Shown in pieces: positions 23,383 to 34,328 of a DNA stretch of 64,000 nucleotides (within the stretch, counting starts at the first letter, position 1; each line of letters starts with the position of its first letter). The notes under the pieces were generated by a model. It saw nothing but the letters and a program-made list of their open reading frames with translations, did not search any database and had not been told where the DNA came from. A program made the translations under genes and the position numbers. The stretch lies in the NCBI RefSeq assembly GCF_000003195.3, contig NC_012878.2:55986629-56050628 (forward strand), read 5' to 3'. Source of the DNA: Sorghum bicolor (Eukaryota; Streptophyta; Magnoliopsida; Poales; Poaceae).

Positions 23383-24520
23383 TCGCTCTCCCTCCGTTCA
23401 TCAGTCCATACCACAGTTTGGAGTCTGGAGACCCGGTCCAGCCCCGGGCGCTGTTGAGTGCCGGGCAAACCGCACGCGGTACGCGTGCGTGCGTGGGCGC
23501 ATGGCCGCAGGCACACAGTGCGCGCTGACTCGGCTGTCCGATCGGATGGGAGGCGCGCGCCGGGCGTCGCCGCCCCCGGGGCCCCGCGCACCGTCCCTGT
23601 CGTCGGCTGCGGCCGCACCTGGGCCCGGCGTGGCCGCTCGGTGCCGCCCCCGCGCTCGGTGGTGGTGGTGCTGTTGTTGGTAGCTGCTTCCGCTCAGCAC
23701 CGGCACGGGTGCGCGGGCGCGGTGATCCATCAGACGCACACTACCATCGGCCTGACGCGAACCACCGGCCGTCCATGACGGATACCTTTCGCTCCGCTCT
23801 GTTTCTTGCTAAACCTTTTTGTACACGTGCCTCGTGTCGGCATCGGAGATCACCCGAACACCCACCGAATCGTGGGAATTCTCTTTCAGGACTGCAGGGG
23901 ATTGTGACCGAGAAGGAAGGAATCCAGTCATCCGGATCCGTTCTGTTCAGGTGTGTGTACAGAGATAGGGGCTACAGTCTAGAGTGTCTGGAATTGTTTC
24001 TTCACTGGCCTTGTTTTTAGATAAAAAAAATTTAAATTTTGCTACTGTAGCACTTTCCAGAGAGCCCCGCACGAACGTGGCCTGCGCACAGCCTCCTGTG
24101 CCGTTGCTGCTCTATGTGAGGTCGCGTCTATTGGTGCCACGTCCGAGTGGTGGATTTAATCTAAGAGTACAGATAAAAATAATATAGTTTATCAACATGA
24201 ACATAACATAATTAGATTACTAAACGATAATAATATAGTTGTGAATATAGAGTGTTGAGACTGTTGTATGGACTGAGCAGACTAACAATTATATATAACA
24301 ATGTATTATACATATACATATTATTAAAGGTTATATATACTAAATGTTTTTCAAGAAACTTTGGGAGGACATGCTACTATTGTAGATCCGTCCCTGCCCC
24401 AATTCGTATGAGTACAAGGGCACACGTGTAGAGGAAGATCTCCGCACATCCACAGCTCATGTTGAGGTCCGAAGCCGTTGATGGAGAAACAAGGTCAGCA
24501 TTTTGGTTCGACTTTTGCTG
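23383..24520. other. intergenic, GC-rich island then AT-rich
   Basis: Bases 23400-23780 are strongly GC-rich with many CpG, but open frames on both strands look compositional. A short MITE-like scrap (GGCCTTGTTTTTAGATAAAA ... CTACTGTAGCAC) lies at about 24007-24056. No gene is supported. Confidence 0.45.
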
Positions 24521-24523
24521 GCT

Positions 24524-24715
24524 GCACAATGTGGTTAAAGATGGAGATAGTCCTCCAAATAAATACTCGTGGTTCTTCACTAGTGTAATTTAATGAGCTA
24601 AATAGACATTTTTTCTTTATTTTTTTATTTATTTTATTTAGTTACACTAGAGAAGAACCGGGGTACTCATTTGGAGCACCGTTCCCCATCCTTAAATGTG
24701 GTACACCAGCTACGG
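24524..24715. mobile_element. inverted-repeat (foldback) element
   Basis: Two arms of about 70 bp are reverse complements with scattered mismatches: CTCCAAATAAATACTCGTGG with TTCTTCACTAGTGTAA on the left, and TTACACTAGAGAAGAA with CTCATTTGGAG on the right. They are separated by about 40 bp of A/T. This is a MITE-like hairpin of unassigned superfamily. Confidence 0.6.
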
Positions 24716-24728
24716 CATGTGAAAATTA

Positions 24729-24936
24729 GATCTTGTTTAGTTTTCAAAAAAATTCAAGATTTTTTGTCACATCAAATTTTTAGACATATACATAAAACAT
24801 TAAATATAGTTAAGAAAAGAAATTACACAACAAATCATTTAAACCTAGTTAGTCTATAGTTAAATAATAATCATCAAATACAAATAAAAATACTATAGTA
24901 ACCAAACCCAATTTTTTTTAGGAACTAAACAAGGCC
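24729..24936. mobile_element. Harbinger-type MITE, diverged
   Basis: Begins GATCTTGTTTAGTTTTC, ends GGAACTAAACAAGGCC, and is flanked by TTA on both sides (24726-24728, 24937-24939). The first two terminal bases have decayed. Confidence 0.75.
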
Positions 24937-26111
24937 TTAGACTACCCGTCCAATCTCACAGTAGATGGGTTGCAGAATATTTAGTACGATTTTTCAACCA
25001 TTTTTTGTCAACCAACAGAAATCTGATTTTAAACATATCCAAACAATGTCATAAACATTACCTCGGGGTCATGTGGAGTGCAATATATGGATCGACTCTG
25101 CCTCACGATACTTATGTCTTCATAGATGTGGTATTCTCCATGACTAACCTCGATCAACCCTCTTCCAAAAATAGGCATACAATGTGTTCTTTCTTAAAAA
25201 AATTAGTAGGACCTGTTAACCAGACTCGGTTCTTGTGTAGCATAGGAAAGACATCACCTCTAAAAAAAGACGCTCAACTTTCTATGCATGCTACATTCAC
25301 CTCCCTCACAAAATATATCCACACAAGGCGTAGTAGTTTTTGTAGAACTTTTCTAATACTTGTACCTGCCATAATCCTCGAAAGGCGCTCGAGTTATGTC
25401 TTTCTAACCCAATATTATCCAATAACTAAGTCACACTATTTTGTCTAGTCATATATGCCTCACCGTGCATTGAGACACACAACCATATTTCGTTAGCACC
25501 AAAGAGCCAAGCCACACGACAATATGCAATATCACATCACGTGCTCCATGACATAACAGTAGAATGTAAATAGCATGTGCATACAAGTAAAGCATGCTAA
25601 ACCTATCATTGAGTATATTAGGGCGATAGGTTATGATAAGGCAAAGGATCAAACAATGAATGTCTACAATACCAACCTACCGTAAGATATAATAGGATTA
25701 TAGCACCAATACATCTAGTTATATGTTCAATAGGGTTATATGAGTGGGTGGATGTAAAAATCCTCATTATTAGGGATGTCATCACCCTGGTCCTTCGTTT
25801 ACCCATAGTCCGTTAGGACCTTCTCCTACAAATCCTCTAATGCTAAAGACACAAAAACAAGATCAAACAAGTAAACAACCATAGATATCACATAAAATCG
25901 AATCCCAACAAAAATATAAGTTCAAAATACACTTATACATACTTTTATCACGTATAGTTTATTTTTTAAGATTAGCTCTTATTTTCCTATTTCAAAAAAA
26001 ACACATAACATTTTCAATATGGTGGCACCTTGTGGACATAGGGAGCGAGGGGCTGACAAGTAGCCCTAGGGGCAATGGTTGTTAGGATCTATATCTTTCA
26101 TCGTGAACCTC
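24937..26111. other. degenerate repeat-like DNA, unassigned
   Basis: Frames of up to 147 codons occur but no transposase, gag or host protein motif is visible. The texture resembles old retrotransposon sequence that was later interrupted by the solo LTR at 26112 (inference). Confidence 0.4.
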
Positions 26112-28515
26112 TGAAGGGTCGAGATGGCGGACTAGAGGGGGGGTGAATAGTCCTTTCTAAAATTTATTACGCCGGCTAACCAAAACAAATGCGGAATTAA
26201 AACTATCGGTCTAGCCAAGACTACACCCCTCTATCTAAGTTCTCTAGCACCTTGTAAAAGATCCTAAACAAGCAAACAAAGTGCTACCTTAGCAAGAGCT
26301 CACCTAACCAATTCTAGAAGCAAGGTCACACAAACCTATGCCACGAGTACTTTGCAAACCGGGGAGCTCCTACACAACTAGTAAGCAAAAGCACAAAACT
26401 CCTAAGCTCACTAGCAATGCTCAATAACAAGGCAACCAATGCCAAATTAGAGAGCGCAAAATACTTAGCTACACAAACTAAGCAATGTGACTAACAAGGT
26501 TACACAAACCAAATTAGTCACGCAAGGGGAACTACTTCTAGCTACACAAGCAAGAAGGTAACTAGCAAGCTACACAAGCTAACTAACTACAAGAGCAACT
26601 ACACAAGCACAAATAAATGAATGTAAATACAAGCTTGTGTTAGGGACTTGCAAACCAACGAGAAGAACAAAGTTGACACGATGATTTTCTCCCGAGGTTC
26701 ACTTGGTTGCCACCAAGCTACGTCCCCGTTGAGACAAGCTCCAAGGTTGCCGCCGGTCCTCTTGCTAGTGGTGACCCGCAAGTCACACTCTCCCACGTGG
26801 AGTGCTTACCACAAGCTCTAGCACTTGACCCGGCCGGACCACTTGTCGCTCTTCACGTCTCGCTCAACTAGAGTTGCTCTTCGCGATCCCCGCGGGGTGA
26901 GCACTGTACCCCTCACAATCTCTTCTCCGGAGCACCGCACAATCTCCTTGCGTGCTTCGACGGAGTCACAAGCCACCAAGCCGTCTAGGAGGTGGCAACC
27001 TCCAAGAGTAACAAGCACCACCGGCTTGCAACACGAACACCTAGTGCCACTCGATGCAATCTCTCAATGCAACGCACTAGAATCACTCACTTGCTATTGA
27101 TTCGCACTCTCGCAAGCACAAGTGAGTTAGAGGCTTTCCTAGCACTCCCCAAGCATGGACACTAAGTCCCAAGGGTGCTCAGCACCAGCCAAGGCTGGCC
27201 ACCACTTCTATTTATAGCCCCAAGGGCTAAACTAGCCGTTGCCCTTTCACTGGGCAAAACCCGAGGGCACCGGACGCTCACAGGGAGCCACCGGACGCTC
27301 AACCCCCAGCGTCCGGTGCTCACCTGACAGCCACGTGTCACTAGCCGTTTGAAAACGACCGTTGCCGCCAACGGCTACTGCGCACGCACGCCTGCACAGC
27401 ACCACCGGACGCTCTACTGCGACACACCGGACGCGTCCGGTGCACACCGGACTCGTGCGTAGAGAGCTTCGCAAACTCGCACGGTCACCGGACGCAAGCC
27501 ACCGGACGCACCCTGAGCGTCCGGTGCTCACCGGACTCATGCGCAGAGAGGGTCGCCAAACCACCCGCACACCAGACGCTGAGCATCGGACTTACTCCGG
27601 TGCGTCCGGTGCACTCTGCTACACCCGACAGCACACCGAACGCTAAAGGCCAGCGTCCGGTGCCTCCGCGCAGAGCGTGCGGTCAGCGAGAAACACTCCC
27701 GTGACTTCTCCAAATTTCCCACCGGCGCAATAGAAAATATGCACTTAATTTTCTCAAAAGCGCTGAATCCCGCCGAACCCACACCTCTCTCGACCCTAGG
27801 AACACCACCTCCTTTGTAAAGTGTGCCAACACCAACAAGTGTACACCACCATGTGCACGTGTGTTAGCATTTTCACAAACATTTTCCCAAAGGAGTTAGC
27901 CTCTCAAACTTGCCACGCCACTCGATCCTTACACGTATGCAAAGTTAGATCGCTCAAGTGGCACTAGATGACCGATATGCAAACAAGTTTGCCCCTCTTG
28001 ATAGTACGGCCATCTATCCTAAATCCGGTCATAAACTTCTCTACACACCTATGACCGGTGAAATGGAAAAGCCCTAGGTTATACCTTTGCCTTGCGCTTT
28101 CCATTCCAACTCCTCCAATGTTGATGCAACACATGCATCAACCAATCACCAAATGATATGATCCACTTCATATCATCACATGACCGTATTGGTTCCTCGA
28201 TCTTGACCTCACTTGCTCTTCACCGTTGCCTCGGTCCATCGGCGCCAAGTCTTGCTCAAGCTTCACCGTCACACGCGGTCCCTCGCTTCAAAGCCTCCGA
28301 CTTGCCCTTCACTCTTGCAACCGGTCCATCAAGCCAAGCCTCATCTTGATCTTCTCCACCTTGGTCACATGACTCCATGTTATGTCTCATATGCAATGAG
28401 CTCCTCCATCATCACATCATCACCTGTGGACTAATCTTCTGTGTATCTCACATAAACACTTATTAGTCCACCTTAAGTAGTCACTCAATTACCAAAACCA
28501 AACAAGGACCTTTCA
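26112..28515. mobile_element. solo LTR, 2.4 kb, with 5 bp target duplication
   Basis: The element starts TGAAGGGTCGAGATGG and ends AAGGACCTTTCA, so its tips (TGAAGGGTC / GACCTTTCA) are imperfect inverted repeats within TG...CA. ACCTC flanks both ends (26107-26111, 28516-28520). TG...CA ends with a 5 bp duplication are diagnostic of an LTR retrotransposon. There is no internal coding domain, so a solo LTR fits best; a non-autonomous LARD-type element is the alternative. The inner part (27265-27665) is crowded with CACCGGACGC / GCGTCCGGTG motifs. Open frames through that section reflect CpG-rich composition and are not genes. Confidence 0.8.
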
Positions 28516-28520
28516 ACCTC

Positions 28521-29262
28521 TTCTTCACCATTCGGTGTTTTTTCTTAACTATTAACGATTGCAGGAGACATCATTATGTGTGAGACACTCGCAAATGATA
28601 TCATTTCCTGGGAGGCACTCGTAAGTGCAAGGTCATCTTCGTCAAGCCAGAGGGCATAGCCGCGTCCAAGGGGCCGAGGCGTCCAACAAAGTCATCCTTA
28701 TGAAGCCTAACATGAACTAAACTCTGAAGGGTGCAACATACACAAAAATAATCATTCTCTCCAATTGGGATTTCCAAATGTTGAAAGGACTAAAATGCTC
28801 CTATTCTGTAGAAATGTGTCCAAGATCTAGCCTTAGAGTAGAAGCATTTTCGGTCCACCTGTTGTAGCCTTAACACTATAAATAGTGTTCCTCTTCAATG
28901 AAGAGAATCAACCTCTCCACTCTACTACACTTGCATTTCGGTTACCAACCATCCGAGGCTAGGGGTGAGGACTGCAACGATTAAATCATATGAAAACCTT
29001 TTTTTATATGTCAGTATGTTGTCCATCATCTGACATAGTGCGTTAAGAAACAAATATTTTTTCTTGAGTACACTAGATGTGATCTTTTGTTTCTGTGATA
29101 CTATGAATTGCATCCAACAATGTTTGAAGTAAATATGGCAACACCTTTGTATGGACTCATTTTCAAAACATATATTTCCAATTTCGACAATGCTCTACAT
29201 GGCCATTTAATTAACTGCCCAGAGACGATGTGACATGTTCGCTCGTCTGAAAAGTTATAGCT
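28521..29262. other. older repeat flank
   Basis: Contains an LTR-like promoter stretch (CACTATAAATAGTG at about 28872, then CTCTTCAATGAAGAGAATCA). It may be the continuation of the element split by the solo LTR. No open frame of note. Confidence 0.35.
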
Positions 29263-30236
29263 AAAAATACTGATGGTTGACCAACCATGGACCGACCCAA
29301 AGTTGGCTTCTGCTCGAAGGCTCCCCACCTAGCGCTCCCGTCCGCCTCCCATCCGGCCCCCTCCCGCCTGTCTCCGGCGAGCTCGCAGGAGTGCGCAGGG
29401 AAAAGAGGCCCGTCCTCAATAGCTCGTAGATTTAGCTGGTACTTATTTCTAGTTTCAATTTGGTGTCTATATGGCTGTAGCCTGTTGTGGTACAAGCTAC
29501 CTGGAGCGTGCCGCCGCTGCCGTTGTCATCGTCGAGTTCTTCATCGGCTTCTCTATCTGCTTCGTTGCCACCTCCAAGGTTAGTACGAATAAAATAAACT
29601 CGTCCACTCAAGCAGCTCCATCTTCATCCATCCCCATCGCCGGTTGCTTCAGTTTCCATGCCGCTGCCCCCGATTCGACCGGAGTTGAGGTCGATTTAAG
29701 GACTGCGCCTATGGATTGGATCCCCTTGTCGGTGGATTTGGTTCCTGGTCTTGGTCACCCACCTCCTCTTTACCCCGGTTGCGTCTTCCGCCTTCACTGA
29801 CTTCGCCTGGCCACACGCCTCATCCCCTCCACAGCAGCCTCTGGTACTGGTGATTTCTTCTACAGCAAGGTGGCTCCCGTCCTGGTGCTTGTCCGACAGC
29901 ACCCCCTAGGACCCTGGTTCAAGCCTCATCTCCAACCTCCGGCGACAGCAACTTCGACTAAATCCTTCAATCGCCGTCGTGCTCTTTCTTGGTTGGCTCG
30001 ACTGGCCCGCCTTCAACCAACGCTTTGCATGATCATTCTGCCCGAGTGTACTCATCCTTGACGCCCATGTGACCCTCCATCGGTGGCTTCGTCATCTCCG
30101 GCGCCACAAACAGTGTCATCTTCGTTCTGTTCAGAGCTTTATTGTAATTTGGTCCTTTTTTAAAGACCTGTCTGTAAATTGGGCTGCTATAATATAATAT
30201 ATCTATGTTTGTTGTCAAAAAAATACTGATTGTTGA
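29263..30236 (+). mobile_element. retroposon insertion with 18 bp target duplication
   Basis: The stretch AAAAATACTGATGGTTGA (29263-29280) recurs with one mismatch at 30219-30236, bracketing a 938 bp insert. A long, variable-size target duplication and an A-rich 3' end (GTTGTCAAAA) are features of non-LTR retroposition. The 3' part (TTTATTGTAATTTGGTCC ... GGGCTGCTATAATATAAT) resembles grass LINE tails as I remember them. The GC-rich body has a 109-codon open frame (29471-29800) with two hydrophobic stretches but no reverse transcriptase motif. It is either a 5'-truncated LINE or a LINE-mobilised host transcript. Confidence 0.6.
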
Positions 30237-30984
30237 TTTATTATGAGAGAAAAACACTTCTGAATGGCTAATAGATTCAACGATAAGTTCAAACAAAAGA
30301 GGGCCAAGACATCAATATTTAGATGTGCCTAATTAAAAAAAAGGACAATTCAGTGTGAATTATTCGGAGGTACCTAGTACATCAATACCTAGATTCAACA
30401 ACCTTTGCTTCCAATAGTTGTATTGAAAAATATTTAGAACTTATTTTTCAAATATATACTAATGTTTAATGTTCTTTTAGTATTCACTATGCAATATATA
30501 TTTGCTGAGGTTCGATCATTTGTTATATATTTGCAGTATACGTTGGATCTATCTTTCCAAAATTGAGACACTGTAATAATTATATGTAAAAAGATGAATG
30601 ATTTGAACATCATGTAAAAGTTACACATTTCATATAATTTTATTTTTTATTTTATAAGATATAATTTGATAGTAGCCATCTATTTTTCATTCGCACAAGT
30701 AAAATAATATTTTCTAATTCAAAATCATGACAGTATCTATAAACATAAAATCATCATGGTATAACCTATGCACAGGGTAACCTGTAGTCTAGTATACTGT
30801 GCAAAACTTTTAGTTTTAAATGCCAAGTTAGTCGTAACAGTGGGTTGTAAATAGCACACAGCGAAGATCAAACTTATTTTTTTTCCCGTCATGATACAAC
30901 ACACACAAATTTGAAGAGTAAAGTCCACTAGCATCTACGAACCTGTCTGGATATATCATTTCCGTTCCTAAATTGTTCGTTTCT

Positions 30985-31225
30985 GGTTTTGTTTAGTTCA
31001 CCCTAAAATTCTAATTTTTTAAAAAGATTTTCTATCGTATCAAATCTTTGGACACATGCATAGAGCATTAAATATAGATAAAAAAATAACTAACTATACA
31101 GTTAACTATAATTTACGAGACGAATCTTTTGAGCCTAGTTAGTCTATGATTATACAATAATTTTCAAACACAAACAAAAGTGCTACAGTAGCCAATTCAA
31201 AAATTTTCGCCAACTAAACAAGGCC
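30985..31225. mobile_element. Harbinger-type MITE (GGCCTTGTTTAG family)
   Basis: A 241 bp copy in the opposite orientation to some others: starts GGTTTTGTTTAGTTCACC, ends CAACTAAACAAGGCC. It carries GAGACGAATCTTTTGAGCCT and GTGCTACAGTAGCC. The target duplication is not clear. Confidence 0.75.
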
Positions 31226-31228
31226 TAT

Positions 31229-33020
31229 GTCCTCAAACTTGTTTGCTTATGTCATCTAAGTCCCTAAATTCACAAATTCTTCGTTTAGGTCATCAAACTC
31301 GTTGTTTATGTTATCTAAGTCTCTAAACTTGGAAATCACCTGTTTAGATTCTCAAACTTGTTTGACAATGTCATTTTAGTCTCTAAATTACAAATAATCT
31401 TTTTTAAAAATTATATTAGATTAATAGCTGGGTAGATAAACAAGTTACAAATACTCTAGATTATAAAAGTATCTAGGAAACCTAAATTATAACCACGCTG
31501 CTAACATTGGTAGAGCCAGAGGCTAGCAGGGGCCATGGCGCCCCCCAAACACAGTACATTTTTTATACCCCTGTAAATATTCACTTTATGGCATAATAAT
31601 ACATCGAATTAGCTATTTTTTTATAATATTATGATTTTTCCTTATAAATAACGTATATAAAAACATTAAAAAGTTATTGAAAAATAGGTATATATTTATC
31701 ACATCTAGACATGTCATTATATTTGCCCGGTCCTCTTAATCGAAATGGAGGCTCAGCCTCTGGCTGCGAATAATTCTAAATCTCAAAATCTACAACACTT
31801 TGTAGCATGGATGACCACACAGACAAACACTTGACGAAAGGCCTGAGAACATATATCTAACGAACGACAACCAACATTCATGTAGACGGAGTTAAGAAAC
31901 TTGTTCTTTTTGATACCTTCCTTGTTCTTTTTTCTACCACCAAAGAAAGAAGAAGACTAATCTGAAATTTATTCTTCCTAATATTTTATTGTGGCCAGAT
32001 CTAACCACAATAAAACGATGAAGATGGCGGAGAAAATTATTTTATAGTGGCGACGCCATCTCTGCCTTAATGTCGACGTCCGAAAATAAAAGTCTTACTG
32101 CCATCAATCCAGCGAACAGAGCCGCTATGAAGAAAATGATTTCAACTTGCCATCTCGTCGTCGCCGGAGAGGAGAAAATAAAACCCCAAAACCAAGAAAT
32201 TTGGCATGAAAAGGCTCTAACCCTAAAGATTCATTCAATTTTAAAAACTTATTAAAAATGATGGATCTCTACTATATGCCGAAGAGAGAGGGGTACCAAC
32301 GATGGTGGAGGTGGGAGGAGTGGCGCGGCGTTGAGTCGCAAGACCCTAGCGGTGGCTACATGTAGGTCGCATAACTCCTAGAAAAGACTGAAATTTGATC
32401 AAATCAAATTCCATATTTAGATCTTTGGGTTAGTCTAAACGGACCTAAAACTACCACTATGCTAATATGATTTGCTCACATATCACCTCCATCTTTCTTC
32501 TTCATTCTAGCGATATAACTAGGGCGACATGGCTGGAGGCTTGGGGTGCTAGATCATGAAACCTGATCTAGACCTATTTAGATTTGACTCTAAATCCTAA
32601 ACATAGATTTTGAATCTGATTCGGCGATTTGTGAGTTTAGACCTAAATCTTATACTCTTATAAAACTAAACCCCACTAGAGAATTATCTCAACATGCAAG
32701 CTATCCACATCAACAATCCACTAGAACTTGCAGTTATAGCCAACTGGTACATATAATTATGATAGTTATCTCTTCATCCACTAACATGCATTTAGTTGGC
32801 CAGCCAAACCATTCACCAAAATTAATTTAAGATAGTTTCATCCATATAACTATAAATATAAATAGTCTAATTTCTTTTTAAATTATCTGGAATCCCTGCA
32901 GCAACGCGCGGGGTATTCTTCTAGTAACCTAAACGAACAAGTTTAGAAGCTTAAATAAATTATTTACGAATTTAGAGATCTAAATAATATATATTATGAA
33001 CAAATTTAAGAGTTTAACCC
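31229..33020. mobile_element. large inverted-repeat structure with subterminal repeats
   Basis: From 31229 to about 31400 three imperfect units of about 59 bp repeat the pattern CTCAAACTTGTTTG ... TCTAAGTCCCTAAATT ... TTCGTTTAG. At 32928-33020 the reverse complement of the same pattern appears (CGAACAAGTTTAGAAGC, GAATTTAGAGATCTAAATAA). The 1.5 kb in between holds AT-rich DNA with no recognisable transposase. This could be a foldback or decayed Mutator-type element; the exact ends are not defined. Confidence 0.45.
32648..32925. mobile_element. probable non-autonomous Helitron
   Basis: The right end has the Helitron layout: a short GC hairpin (CCCTGCAGCAACGCGCGGGG) a few bases before a terminal CTAGT (32921-32925). 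A likely left end is TCTTATACTCTTATAAAACT at 32648, preceded by A. The expected following T is an A here, so the insertion site is imperfect or the right border is shifted. Confidence 0.5.
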
Positions 33021-34328
33021 TAGTGACACAATGAGACCACCAATCACTTTACTCAAACTTAATTATCTTGTCTTCTCTTTTGTTTGTGACTCTGCGTTGA
33101 AAACGGAAGAAGAAAAAATCAGAAAAGAAAGGGCTACCTAGTGTTTTGTGTTTTTATTTTTATTTTTTATGGCTACCCTAGTATGTATTACAGCTTACAG
33201 GAAAACCAAAAACCCTTAGCCGAGGATGCGAGGCGAGGATCCATCGGCTCGTGAGACGTTGCTCCGAGTAGCGACGATTGAAGGAGCCGTCGCCGCCGCC
33301 GCCGCTTGCCGCTGCGCGCCCCCGCCCCCGTCCGGTCTCTCCCCCCACGCCGATCTGCTACTCCCAAGCCGGTGGCCGGAGTTCGCGCGGCCCTCGGTCT
33401 CACCCGGATTCGGCGTCCGAGCCATCGCTAGAGCTCGCACCCTCTGCGGGACCGCCTGCTCGGTTCTTTACATTCACCGCTTCGTGCCTCGTTCCCTGCC
33501 GCGACTCCTCGACTTCAACGCCCTCGCGAGTCGCGAAGCCGCGACGGCGCTGCTGCTGCACGAAGGCGCCCGGTGAATCTCCGACTTGACTCCGGCGAGA
33601 CCACGACGGCGACCTTCCCTTGTCTCCCCACTGGCTGCGGCCCCTCGCCCCCTCTGCGGTGACTGCTGGCCGCCTGGCTGCCCAACCAGGTGAGAAGCGA
33701 GATCCAAATCTCCATTCTTATTTCTCCATAGTCTATACTCTCAGCAACATTTGACAATTCTTAATTCTTAATTCATATCCAGTGTGTCTTAGGATGGAAA
33801 GATATTATGGTAAGAAATATGTTATATCCATTGGTGTACTGTGTACAGTGAGCAAATTTTTCTCGATCCGCCACTAAGTATATACATGATTCTTGATTCA
33901 TACACACTAACTTTGATTTTTAGCAAAATTTATCGCACCCATGTCCTGTATTGAACCCGTCCCTGTCTGTGAGTGCCACCAAGAATTTGACGGCACAAGT
34001 TTCTACTAGGAAGGAAGGAGTGCAGTGATTAAATTGAAAAAAAAGAAAAGATTTTGCTATGTCTGTTTGGTCTTTTTTGCATGCGAGTGAATTGGGGAAT
34101 TGATGAAGGGGAAAAATGGCTCCCCAAAAACCTTTGTTTTTGAAGAAGATAACTGTAAGGGAAATGGGAAACATGGTTCCAAAAGTCTCTTTTTTATTGA
34201 GTCTGCATACATTTTGTAAATGAATATGATGGATGTTTTATATAGGCTTGGAACTGAACAGAACATCCATTCAAAATTTCACAGATTGATATGAGCTGAT
34301 CATCCCTGGCTGTGTAGTTCCTTCTGCA
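33021..34328 (+). promoter_or_regulatory. promoter, 5' UTR exon and leader intron of BRF1
   Basis: A GC-rich exon (about 33210-33689) ends at the donor CAACCAG|GTGAGAAG. The intron runs to an acceptor just before ATTGATATGAGC (about 34284), and the ATG follows at 34329. The long GC-rich frames here on both strands are leader artefacts. Confidence 0.5.

Noticed and set aside
27247..27782. Frames through the CCGGACGC field
   Set aside because: They lie inside the solo LTR and occur on both strands; no retroviral-type motif.
33188..33757. Overlapping Arg/Ala-rich frames on both strands
   Set aside because: They fall in the GC-rich 5' UTR exon of BRF1, with no homology and frames open in several phases.
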